Source of the DNA: JAENVU01 sp031362155
Lineage (GTDB): Bacteria; Actinomycetota; Acidimicrobiia; IMCC26256; JAENVU01
DNA: 64,000 nucleotides
Reading direction: 5' to 3'
NCBI GenBank assembly: GCA_031362155.1
Contig: JANLRZ010000181.1
Coordinates: 7,144 to 71,143, forward strand
The position numbers were made by a program, and so were the translations under genes. Below are positions 41,996 to 49,902 of the stretch, in pieces. The stretch's first letter is position 1; every line of letters starts with the position of its first letter. The notes beneath the pieces were generated by a model that saw only the letters and a program-made list of their open reading frames with translations, was not told where the DNA came from and made no database searches.

Positions 41996-42312
41996 TCGCG
42001 GCCGCCCACCTCAGCGAGGGGTACTACCTGACCTTCGCCGCGATCTTGTTCTGTATCGGTGCGGTCGGACTCCTGGTCCGGCGGAACGTCCTGGTGATGT
42101 TCATGTGTGTGGAGCTCATGCTCAACGCGGTGAACGTCACGTTCGTGGCGTTCTCGCGAGCGCTCAACGACATCAGCGGCCAGGCGATCGTGTTCTTCGT
42201 GTTGGTGGTCGCGGCGGCCGAGGTGGCCGTAGGGCTCGCGATCATCGTGGCCATCTTCCGACGGCGCCGCAATGGCGCAACCGCCGACGACATCGATCTG
42301 TTGCAGGGATAG
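41992..42312 (+). CDS. nuoK: NADH-quinone oxidoreductase subunit K (complex I-1)
   Basis: 106 residues, three membrane helices. The two conserved glutamates lie in CVELMLNAVNV and VVAAAEVAVGLAI. GTG 41992 is fixed by the conserved Tyr-rich start of the first helix and by the GTGA overlap with nuoJ. Confidence 0.95.
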   Translation: MIAAAHLSEGYYLTFAAILFCIGAVGLLVRRNVLVMFMCVELMLNAVNVTFVAFSRALNDISGQAIVFFVLVVAAAEVAVGLAIIVAIFRRRRNGATADDIDLLQG

Positions 42313-42322
42313 GCGCCGCTAC

Positions 42323-44374
42323 GTGAACTCCCGAGATCTCCTCGACCTGGTGTGGCTGGTGCCGCTGCTGCCGTTGACCGGTGCCGTGGTGCTGCTGCTC
42401 GTGGGCAAGCGCATCGGTGATCCGAAGGCCGGCTGGCTCGCGACCGGCGCGATGGGCCTGGCCTTCGTGTGGTCGCTCGTGATGCTGATCGCGATGTTGT
42501 CGCTGCCGGCGGCCGAGCGTTCGCACGTGAGCACGGCGTTCACCTGGATCGGTGCCGGCACCTTCCACGTCGACATCGGCTTCCTGGCCGATCCGCTCTC
42601 CATCACTTGGATCCTGTTGGTCACCGGCGTCGGCTCGTTGATCCACCTGTACGCGATCGGATACATGCACGGCGACGAGCGCTACTCCCGCTTCTTCGCG
42701 TACTTCAACCTGTTCGCGACCGCGATGCTCGTGCTGGTGCTCGGCAGCAGCTTCTTGCTCACCTTCCTTGGCTGGGAGGGAGTCGGGCTCTGTTCGTACC
42801 TGCTCATCGGGTTCTGGTTCGAGCGGACGCGCGCCTCGAGTGCATCGGTCAAGGCGTTCGTGACGAACCGAGTCGGCGACTTCGGGTTCATGGTCGCGAT
42901 GTTCTTCATCGTCGGCGCGCTCGGCAGCCTCGATTACTCCGCCATGGCCGAAGGCGCGGGCGCACTGTCGAAGTCGACCGCAACGGCGATTGCGTTGTTG
43001 CTGTTCGTCGCGTGCGTGGGCAAGAGCGCCCAGATCGGTCTGCACATCTGGTTGCCCGACGCGATGGAAGGCCCCACGCCCGTCTCCGCGCTGATTCACG
43101 CCGCGACCATGGTGACGGCGGGGGTGTACCTGGTGTGCCGGGCGCACCCGTTCTTCGAGCGCAGTGGCGTCGCGATGGATGTCGTCGCGTTGGTCGGCGC
43201 GCTCACGGCGTTGATTGCGGGAACCGTCGCATTGGTCCAGCCCGACATCAAACGGGTGCTGGCCTACAGCACCGTGAGTCAACTCGGATACATGTTCTTG
43301 GCGGCCGGGGTCGGTGCCTACTCCATCGCCGTGTTCTTTGTCTTGGCCCACGCGTTCTACAAGGCGGCGCTGTTCCTCGGATCGGGGACCGTGATTCACG
43401 GTACCGAGGAGACCCAGGACGTCCGGCGAATGGGCGGCCTGCGCAAGTACATGCCCTTCACTGCGGCCGGTTTCGGCATCGCCTGGCTCACGATCGTCGG
43501 GCTGCCGCCGTTCTCGGGCTTCTGGGCCAAGGACGGTGTCTTGGCGGCCGCGTTCTACGACCACAGCTATGTGGTGTGGGCGATCGGTCTGCTCGCGGCC
43601 TTGCTCACCGGCTTCTACATGACTCGGGAGACGCTGCTGGTGTTTGCCGGGAACGAACGGTTCCGGGCCGACGCGCTCGTCGGTGCCGATCATGCCGAGG
43701 GCGCCGATGCGGCGATGGTGACCGATCATGCTCACACCGAGCACGACATCACCGCGTCGCCAACGGTCGATTACGGCATGCCGGTCGCGCCGGCGCACAT
43801 GACCCATGAACCCCACGAGGGCACCCCGACGATGATCCTGCCCGTGATCGTGCTGGCGGGGTTGGCGATGATCGCGGGCCTCGTCGAGCTGCCCTTCCAT
43901 GGCCTCGAGTTCTTGTCGAAGTGGCTGGAGCCGACCTTCGAGGGTGCCGAGGGCGCGAAGCCGACCTCTTTCCTGTCCGGGTTCGGTCTGTCGATGCTGG
44001 CCGTGGCCATCGGCGTGACCGGCATCGTGATCGCGCTGCGTTGGTACCGCCGGGGTCTCGACGATCCGGGTGACGATCCGGTCGACCGCAAGCTCGGTGC
44101 CGCGGGCAGGCTCTTCGGCCACGCTTGGTATTACGACGAAGGAATCGCCGCGCTCGTCGGTGGACCGATCCGCCGGGGCGCCCAATGGGTCGCCGACGTC
44201 TTCGACCAGCAGGTCATCGACGGCGGAGTCAACGGCGTGGCGAAGGTGTTCGGCGCGGCGGGTGCCGGGATGCGCAAGGTCCAGACCGGGCTGGTGCGCC
44301 AGTACGCGCTCGGCATCGTGCTCGGCATGGTGGCGCTACTGATCTGGGCACTCTGGCGAGCGGGGATCGGCTGA
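42323..44374 (+). CDS. nuoL: NADH-quinone oxidoreductase subunit L (complex I-1)
   Basis: 683 residues, a Mrp-antiporter-like proton pump with the long lateral helix. Conserved: LGWEGVGLCSYLLIGFW, KSAQIGLHIWLPDAMEGPTPVSALIHAATMV and HAFYKAALFLGSG. Between late helices there is a His-rich cytoplasmic insert (roughly nt 43688-43820, seven His in 45 residues) absent from the second NuoL. Start GTG 42323 follows nuoK by ten bases. Confidence 0.96.
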   Translation: MNSRDLLDLVWLVPLLPLTGAVVLLLVGKRIGDPKAGWLATGAMGLAFVWSLVMLIAMLSLPAAERSHVSTAFTWIGAGTFHVDIGFLADPLSITWILLVTGVGSLIHLYAIGYMHGDERYSRFFAYFNLFATAMLVLVLGSSFLLTFLGWEGVGLCSYLLIGFWFERTRASSASVKAFVTNRVGDFGFMVAMFFIVGALGSLDYSAMAEGAGALSKSTATAIALLLFVACVGKSAQIGLHIWLPDAMEGPTPVSALIHAATMVTAGVYLVCRAHPFFERSGVAMDVVALVGALTALIAGTVALVQPDIKRVLAYSTVSQLGYMFLAAGVGAYSIAVFFVLAHAFYKAALFLGSGTVIHGTEETQDVRRMGGLRKYMPFTAAGFGIAWLTIVGLPPFSGFWAKDGVLAAAFYDHSYVVWAIGLLAALLTGFYMTRETLLVFAGNERFRADALVGADHAEGADAAMVTDHAHTEHDITASPTVDYGMPVAPAHMTHEPHEGTPTMILPVIVLAGLAMIAGLVELPFHGLEFLSKWLEPTFEGAEGAKPTSFLSGFGLSMLAVAIGVTGIVIALRWYRRGLDDPGDDPVDRKLGAAGRLFGHAWYYDEGIAALVGGPIRRGAQWVADVFDQQVIDGGVNGVAKVFGAAGAGMRKVQTGLVRQYALGIVLGMVALLIWALWRAGIG

Positions 44375-45918
44375 TGCTGCGCGGGTACCCGATTCTCACG
44401 GCGATCGTGTTCACCCCGATGCTGGGTGCACTCTTGATCCTGCTCACACCGGCGCGCCGACCCGAACTGGCCCGCGCCATCGGGTTCATGATGTCGATGG
44501 CCACCCTCGGCTTCGCCGGTCTGATGCTCTGGGATTTCCAGACCGGCCACGGCGGATTCCAGTACGTGGAGCTGAATCACTGGTTCACTGCGCTCGGCGT
44601 CAACTACTCGGTCGGCGTCGACGGGTTCAGTCTGTTCATGGTGGTAGCAACGGCGGTGTTGTTCCCGCTCGGGTTGCTGGGCGCTGCGAAGGTCGACGTT
44701 CGGGTCAAGGCGTACGTCTTCTGGTTCTTGCTCCTCGAGGGTGCGATCCTCGGGATCTTCCTCTCCCTGGATCTCATCGAGTTCTTCGTGTTCTGGGAAG
44801 TCATGCTCGTCCCGATGTACTTCCTGATCGCGGGCTGGGGCAGCGCGAATCGCAAGTACGCGGCCACGAAGTTCTTCCTGTACACGGCCGCGGGGTCGGC
44901 GTTCCTGTTTGCCGCCATCCTCACGTTGGGATTCCTGCACCAGTCGGCGACCGGCACCCTCACCTTCGACTACCAGACCCTGGCGGCCTGGGCGACGGGC
45001 GGCCTGTCGGAGTCGACCGAACGCTGGCTGTTCCTCGGGTTCATGGTCGCCTTTGCCATCAAGATCCCCCTCTTTCCGTTCCACACCTGGCTGCCCGATG
45101 TGCACACCGAGGCCCCGACCGCCGGCTCCGTGGTGCTGGCCGGTGTGATCCTCAAGCTCGGTGCGTATGGCGTGCTGCGGTTCGCGTTCGGTTTGTTCCC
45201 GCGAGCGTCCGTGTACTTCGCGCCGCTGTTCCTGACGCTCGCGGTCATCGGCATCATCTACGGCTCGATCGTCGCGGCGATGCAGAAGGACGCCAAGCGG
45301 GTCATCGCGTACTCTTCGGTCGCCCACATGGGCTTCATCGTGCTCGGAATGTTCTCGTTGACGATCCTCGGGCTCGTCGGCGCGTCCTTCACGATGGTGA
45401 GTCACCCGCTCACCACGGGCGCGCTTTTCTTCCTCATCGGCATGCTCTACGAACGTCGCCACACCCGCCAGATCGATTCGTTCGGTGGCATCTGGAAGTC
45501 GGCTCCGAAGCTCACCGCGCTGTTCCTCATCGCCACGTTCGCCGGCATCGGGCTTCCCGCCTTCTCCGGGTTCGTCGGCGAGTTCCTCTCGTTGTTGGGA
45601 ACCTTCGCGGCGCACCGTTGGTGGGCGGTCGTCGCAACGGCCGGCGTGATTCTCGGCGCGATCTACATGCTCTGGATGTTCCAACGGGTCTTCACGGGCG
45701 TCCCCGACGGCGACAACGCCACCATGGCCGACATCACCGGCCGGGAAATGCTCGTCGTCGTTCCCCTGCTGGCACTGTCGCTCTTCATCGGGCTGTACCC
45801 GCAGCCGGTCCTCGACCGCGTCGAGCCGACCGTCCGTTGCACCATCGTTAACTTCGAGAGCAAGGCCGGCGTCGCGTTGGATCGACTGGACGCGAGTGAC
45901 GCAAAGGGTTGCCGATGA
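44374..45918 (+). CDS. nuoM: NADH-quinone oxidoreductase subunit M (complex I-1)
   Basis: 514 residues, antiporter-like proton channel. Conserved: FFVFWEVMLVPMYFLIAGWG with the key Glu, KIPLFPFHTWLPDVHTEAPT and KRVIAYSSVAHMGF. The helix that usually reads HG(L/I)xxAxLF has HPLTTGALFF instead. One-base overlap with nuoL (TGATG) and a four-base overlap with nuoN. Confidence 0.95.
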   Translation: MLRGYPILTAIVFTPMLGALLILLTPARRPELARAIGFMMSMATLGFAGLMLWDFQTGHGGFQYVELNHWFTALGVNYSVGVDGFSLFMVVATAVLFPLGLLGAAKVDVRVKAYVFWFLLLEGAILGIFLSLDLIEFFVFWEVMLVPMYFLIAGWGSANRKYAATKFFLYTAAGSAFLFAAILTLGFLHQSATGTLTFDYQTLAAWATGGLSESTERWLFLGFMVAFAIKIPLFPFHTWLPDVHTEAPTAGSVVLAGVILKLGAYGVLRFAFGLFPRASVYFAPLFLTLAVIGIIYGSIVAAMQKDAKRVIAYSSVAHMGFIVLGMFSLTILGLVGASFTMVSHPLTTGALFFLIGMLYERRHTRQIDSFGGIWKSAPKLTALFLIATFAGIGLPAFSGFVGEFLSLLGTFAAHRWWAVVATAGVILGAIYMLWMFQRVFTGVPDGDNATMADITGREMLVVVPLLALSLFIGLYPQPVLDRVEPTVRCTIVNFESKAGVALDRLDASDAKGCR

Positions 45919-47408
45919 TTGCCGCCGCCATCCCTCGCGTCGACTGGACCTCGATCGCGCCCGTCGTCACGCTGTTCGCGACCGCGATCGTGATCATCCT
46001 GTTTATCTCGATCGCGCGCGGCCGAGTGCGGACCTACGAGCCGGCGTTGTTTCTCGCGGTCGCGGGGCTCGGCCTCACCGCGTACTTCCTCGCCCGACAG
46101 TGGAGCGCAGTCATCGACGACGGCCCCGCCGACGCGATGGCGCACATGGTGGCACTCGACGGCTTCTCGGTCTTCGTCGGCCTGATCGTGGTGATCGCCG
46201 CGGTGCTCGTCCTGGGCTTGTCGGCGGATTACCTCGTCGACCGCAAGATCGAGTCGCGACCCGAATACGTCGTGCTACTCCTGATCTCCACTGCGGGCAT
46301 GCTGATGATGGCGGGCGCCAACGACCTGATCGTGGTGTTCGTGGCCCTCGAGGTGCTGTCGATTCCGCTCTACGTGCTCGCCGCCTTCGACCGGCGTCGG
46401 GCCCGTTCGCTCGAGGCCGGCATCAAGTACTTCGTGCTGGGCGCTTTCTCATCGGCGATCTTTCTCTATGGCATCGCCCTCACCTACGGCGCGACCGGTA
46501 CGACATCATTCGAGGGCATCCAGTCCTTCTTGGCCACTCGGCTGCTCGTCGACGAGGGGACGCTGATCGCGGGGCTCGTGCTGCTACTGGTCGGCTTGGC
46601 CTTCAAAGTCGGAGCGGTCCCGTTCCACATGTGGACGCCCGACGTCTACGAAGGCGCGCCGAGCCCGGTCACCGCGTTCATGGCCTCGGCCACGAAGGTC
46701 GCGGGATTCGCCGCCCTCCTGCGGGTGCTCTACACCGCGTTGCCCGCCTACAGCGCCGACTGGCGCCAGTTGGTGTTCGGGTTGGCGGTACTGACCATGC
46801 TCGGTGGCAGCATCGGCGCACTGCTCCAGACCGATCTCAAGCGACTCCTGGCCTACTCGTCGGTCGCGCACGCCGGCTACATCCTGATCGGGGTCCAGGC
46901 CGCGAGTGCGGCGGGCCTGCGATCCGCACTCGTGTACCTCTTCGTCTACGCCTTCATGACGATCGGTTCGTTCGCGGTGGTGGTCGCCCTCGGCGGTCGA
47001 GACGATCTCCACGACATCGACGATCTGCGATCGCTGGGCCGACGCCGACCGGTCCTGGCCGCCCTGTTGGCCTTTCTGCTCCTCGCCCAGGCCGGTATCC
47101 CACCGACTGCAGGGTTCATCGCCAAGCTGGGCGTGTTCGAGGCTGCCGCCCAGGCGCACTCGTATGCGCTGCTCATCGTGGGTGTGGTCACGTCGGTGAT
47201 CGCGGCGTTCTTCTACCTCAAGGTCATCCTCACCATGTACGCGGCCGAAGACGAGGGTGAGACCGTGATCGCGACCGAAGCTGATTCCACGCCCGTGGGG
47301 CTCGCGGTGGCGATCGTGCTGGCCGTGAGCGTCGCCATGACGCTCTGGATCGGTTTCCTGCCCAGCGTCATCCTCGACTTCGCGCACGACGCCACCTTCT
47401 TGTTCTGA
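45915..47408 (+). CDS. nuoN: NADH-quinone oxidoreductase subunit N (complex I-1)
   Basis: 497 residues, the third antiporter-like subunit. Conserved: FVALEVLSIPLYVLAAF, FKVGAVPFHMWTPDVYEGAPSP and KRLLAYSSVAHAGY. ATG 45915 overlaps the nuoM stop (ATGA); TTG 45909 is an alternative. Last gene of the 14-subunit operon; a weak hairpin without a T-run follows at 47433-47450. Confidence 0.95.
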   Translation: MIAAAIPRVDWTSIAPVVTLFATAIVIILFISIARGRVRTYEPALFLAVAGLGLTAYFLARQWSAVIDDGPADAMAHMVALDGFSVFVGLIVVIAAVLVLGLSADYLVDRKIESRPEYVVLLLISTAGMLMMAGANDLIVVFVALEVLSIPLYVLAAFDRRRARSLEAGIKYFVLGAFSSAIFLYGIALTYGATGTTSFEGIQSFLATRLLVDEGTLIAGLVLLLVGLAFKVGAVPFHMWTPDVYEGAPSPVTAFMASATKVAGFAALLRVLYTALPAYSADWRQLVFGLAVLTMLGGSIGALLQTDLKRLLAYSSVAHAGYILIGVQAASAAGLRSALVYLFVYAFMTIGSFAVVVALGGRDDLHDIDDLRSLGRRRPVLAALLAFLLLAQAGIPPTAGFIAKLGVFEAAAQAHSYALLIVGVVTSVIAAFFYLKVILTMYAAEDEGETVIATEADSTPVGLAVAIVLAVSVAMTLWIGFLPSVILDFAHDATFLF

Positions 47409-47508
47409 TCCGCCCGCAAGGCCGACCGCTGACCGCCTGCCGCGGCGGTGCTGGGACCCGTCGGGAAATCGCGGGGGATCGAACCGGCGGTGCGGCAGAC
47501 TTGAAGGG

Positions 47509-48057
47509 ATGGAACACGCCACCCTGGAAGAACTGCTGGCGGCGCTCGGCGACATCCGCCGATCTCCCGCCGACGAAGGATCACTGGTCCTGATCGTCAG
47601 CCGGCCCAAGATCGGGGCTCGCGAAGTGCTCGAATCGGGCGAACTCGACCGGGCGGAGGGTCTGGTCGGAGATACCTGGAACCAGCGGCCGTCTCGGCGA
47701 TCCGACGACGGTGGGCCGCACCCCGAGATGCAACTCAACATCATGAACTCTCGGGTGATTCGCGCCATCACGCAAGACGCCGACCGTTGGCCGCTCGCCG
47801 GCGATCAGCTGTACGTCGATCTGGATCTGAGCGAGGCCAATCTTCCGGCCGGCACCCGATTGGCGATCGGATCGGCGGTGATCGAGGTCACCGCCCAACC
47901 CCACACGGGCTGTGCGCAGTTCAGCCAACGGTTCGGCGAAGGCGCCCGGAAGTTCGTCAACTCCGAGGGCGGCCGCGCGGTCCGGGCCCGCGGGATCAAC
48001 GCCTCGGTGGTGAGCCCGGGCGTGATCAGCCGCGGCGACTCGATCCGGAAGGTCTGA
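47509..48057 (+). CDS. MOSC-domain protein
   Basis: 182 residues. MOSC domains bind sulfur or molybdenum cofactor-linked substrates; the conserved cysteine is in PHTGCAQFSQRFG, with EGLVGDTW and QLNIMNSRVI upstream. The exact reaction is unknown. It lies alone between the two nuo operons, with a 100-base gap before it, so it is probably its own unit. ATG 47509 starts just before the first conserved strand. Confidence 0.82.
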   Translation: MEHATLEELLAALGDIRRSPADEGSLVLIVSRPKIGAREVLESGELDRAEGLVGDTWNQRPSRRSDDGGPHPEMQLNIMNSRVIRAITQDADRWPLAGDQLYVDLDLSEANLPAGTRLAIGSAVIEVTAQPHTGCAQFSQRFGEGARKFVNSEGGRAVRARGINASVVSPGVISRGDSIRKV

Positions 48058-48084
48058 GCCGGCGGAAATAGGTGCCGCCACGGT

Positions 48085-48115
48085 TTGAGGCTACGGAAAA
48101 GGCCAGACCTATACT
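48085..48115 (+). promoter_or_regulatory. Candidate promoter of the second nuo operon
   Basis: TTGAGG (48085-48090) and TATACT (48110-48115, five of six consensus bases) with a 19-base spacer, 39 bases before nuoA2. Just downstream, AGCGTTTGG (48128-48136) matches the arms of the palindrome in front of acs. Confidence 0.5.
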
Positions 48116-48153
48116 CGCCCGGTTTCCAGCGTTTGGGTTGAGGGGCCGTACGC

Positions 48154-48516
48154 GTGACTGACTATTACCGGGAGTATCTCGCGGTCGCTGTGCTGATCGG
48201 CGCGGGGCTGGCGATGGTGGGCGGCATGCTGGGCCTGGGCAAGCTGATCCGTCCGACCCGGCCCCAGCCCCAGAAGTACGTCACCTACGAGGCGGGTTCT
48301 GACCCGGTCGGCGGTTGGGGTCAGTCCAACGTCCGGTACTACGTCTATGCGCTGCTCTTCGTCATGTTCGACGTCGAAGCCGTCTTCATCTTCCCCTGGG
48401 CGGTCCGACTCGAGACGCTCGGCGTCCAGGCGCTGATCTCGATGATCGTGTTCATCGTGATTCTGGCGCTCGGTCTGGTCTACGCGTGGCGAAAGGGTGT
48501 GCTGCGGTGGGCCTAG
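48154..48516 (+). CDS. nuoA: Complex I-2 subunit A
   Basis: 120 residues, three membrane helices, normal NuoA length. Conserved: YVTYEAGSDPVGGWGQSNVRYYVYALLFVMFDVEAVFIFPWA. It is closer to the Nuo/Ndh type with the Gly-Trp insert than to the first NuoA in the window. It heads an 11-gene operon without NADH-module genes. GTG 48154 lies 39 bases after the -10. Confidence 0.95.
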   Translation: MTDYYREYLAVAVLIGAGLAMVGGMLGLGKLIRPTRPQPQKYVTYEAGSDPVGGWGQSNVRYYVYALLFVMFDVEAVFIFPWAVRLETLGVQALISMIVFIVILALGLVYAWRKGVLRWA

Positions 48517-49058
48517 TGGAGAAGGGCGTCTTCGGAAAGAAGCCGCTCAAGCCGGTGACCTGGCTCCTGAACTACAGCCGCAAGTACAGCCTCTGGATGT
48601 TCCAGTGGGGGCTGGCCTGCTGCGCGATCGAGATGGGCGCCGCGCTCGCGAGCCCGCGCTACGACATGATGCGCTTGGGCGTGATCCCGTTCCCGGCGAG
48701 CCCTCGTCAGGCCGACCTCGTGGTGATCTCGGGCACCGTCACCGACAAGATGGCGCCGGCGATCCGGCGACTGTACGAGCAGATGCCGGACCCGAAGTAC
48801 GTGATCTCGATGGGTTCGTGCGCGAACTGCGGCGGTCCGTACTGGGACTCCTACTCGGTGACCAAGGGTGTCGATCAGGTCATCCCGGTCGACATCTACA
48901 TCCCCGGGTGCCCACCGCGGCCCGAGGCGCTCCTCGAAGCCGTGGTCATGTTGCAGGAGCGGATCCAGAACGAAGGGCTCGGCAACGACCAACTCGCGCA
49001 GCGGTGGCGGGGCGAGCCGATCGTCGTCGACAACGCCTACACGGCCGCGCGGGCCTGA
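48516..49058 (+). CDS. nuoB: Complex I-2 subunit B
   Basis: 180 residues from GTG 48516, whose first base is the last of the nuoA2 stop (TAGTG); GTG 48507 is an alternative. N2 ligands: Cys35-Cys36 (GLACCAIE), Cys102 (GSCANCGG) and Cys132 (IPGCPPRPE). It carries the terminal iron-sulfur cluster next to quinone. Confidence 0.96.
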   Translation: MEKGVFGKKPLKPVTWLLNYSRKYSLWMFQWGLACCAIEMGAALASPRYDMMRLGVIPFPASPRQADLVVISGTVTDKMAPAIRRLYEQMPDPKYVISMGSCANCGGPYWDSYSVTKGVDQVIPVDIYIPGCPPRPEALLEAVVMLQERIQNEGLGNDQLAQRWRGEPIVVDNAYTAARA

Positions 49059-49063
49059 GCACG

Positions 49064-49813
49064 ATGGCCGACGAGACCCCCGACGCGACCGACGCGACCG
49101 ACGCGACTGGCGACGACGCCACCACGACCGACACGACCGACACGGCCGACACGGCCGACACGGCCGACGCGACTGCGGTGGCGGTCGAGGAGATCCCCGA
49201 GATCGACCCGGCGATCGCCGCTCTGTTCGAACGCTTCGAAGCGGCCCTCGGCGCCGGCGTGGTCGATCACGCGGAGTCGTTCGGCACGCTGGTCGTTCGG
49301 GTCACCCCCGACGCGTGGAAGCGTTCGGCGGAGGTCGCGCGCACCGACCTCGATTGCGATTACCTGTCGTTCGTCTCCGGGATCGACTGGATGCCGGCAC
49401 CCAAGGCCTCCGGCGACGATGGTGGCGACACCTCCGCGCCGGTGCAACCCGACACGATGACCTTCGGCGTGACCGGCTCCGAGGGACGGTTCCAGGTGTT
49501 CGCGCACGTGCAGTCCACGAGCCGGCACTGGGGAGTCACGATCAAGACCGATGTGTCCGAGACCGCGCCGGCCGTCGACAGCTGGGTGTCGATCTATCCG
49601 GGCGCCGATTGGCACGAGCGCGAGTGCTGGGAGATGTACGGCGTCGACTTCGTCGGCCACCCGAAGATTCGCCGGCTCTACCTTCCCGCCGAGTTCGAAG
49701 GGAACCCGTTGCGGAAGGACTTCGCGCTCCTCGCGCGGGAAGTGAAGCCCTGGCCCGGGCTCGTCGACGTCGAACCGATGCCCGGCGACACCGCGGAAGA
49801 AGGTGAGTCGTGA
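49064..49813 (+). CDS. nuoC: Complex I-2 subunit C
   Basis: 249 residues. The core is typical (SIYPGADWHERECWEMYGVDFVGHP and NPLRKDFALL). The first 40 residues are a low-complexity Asp-Ala-Thr tract encoded by a 9-base tandem repeat; this tail is probably disordered. A short Asp/Gly-rich insert lies inside the domain. Its stop overlaps the start of a 30-codon mini-ORF. Confidence 0.93.
   Translation: MADETPDATDATDATGDDATTTDTTDTADTADTADATAVAVEEIPEIDPAIAALFERFEAALGAGVVDHAESFGTLVVRVTPDAWKRSAEVARTDLDCDYLSFVSGIDWMPAPKASGDDGGDTSAPVQPDTMTFGVTGSEGRFQVFAHVQSTSRHWGVTIKTDVSETAPAVDSWVSIYPGADWHERECWEMYGVDFVGHPKIRRLYLPAEFEGNPLRKDFALLAREVKPWPGLVDVEPMPGDTAEEGES
49078..49175 (+). repeat. 9-base tandem repeat in nuoC2
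   Basis: Units near GACGCGACC and GACACGGCC repeat with a 9-base period over about 100 bases, coding for Asp-Ala-Thr and Asp-Thr-Ala triplets. The reading frame is kept, so copy number changes would only lengthen or shorten a disordered tail. Confidence 0.8.
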
Positions 49814-49902
49814 GCGAGGCCTCGATTCCGATGCATCGATGTCGCGCGGGCCGAGCGGGGCCGGTCCGGCCCGCCCCGAAGGGGCAGGAGGACAAGCGAT
49901 GA
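49810..49902 (+). CDS. 30-codon bridging mini-ORF between nuoC2 and nuoD2
   Basis: It starts in the nuoC2 stop (GTGA at 49810) and stops in the nuoD2 start (ATGA at 49899), spanning an 85-base gap. The peptide is basic and Pro/Arg-rich with no recognisable domain. The GGAGG site for nuoD2 lies within its last codons. Function as a coupling relay is inference. Confidence 0.45.
   Translation: MSEASIPMHRCRAGRAGPVRPAPKGQEDKR

Noticed and set aside
42242..44185. 647-codon minus-strand open frame under nuoL1
   Set aside because: It mirrors the codon structure of nuoL1, is extremely rich in Arg, Gln, Glu and His, and has no initiation signals. Shadow frame.
47433..47450. Hairpin after nuoN1 as terminator
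   Set aside because: The stem is only six base pairs and there is no T-run, so it is too weak to list as a terminator.
49078..49175. Repeats near 49.1 kb as a CRISPR array
   Set aside because: The period is 9 bases without spacers and the repeat is in frame inside nuoC2.
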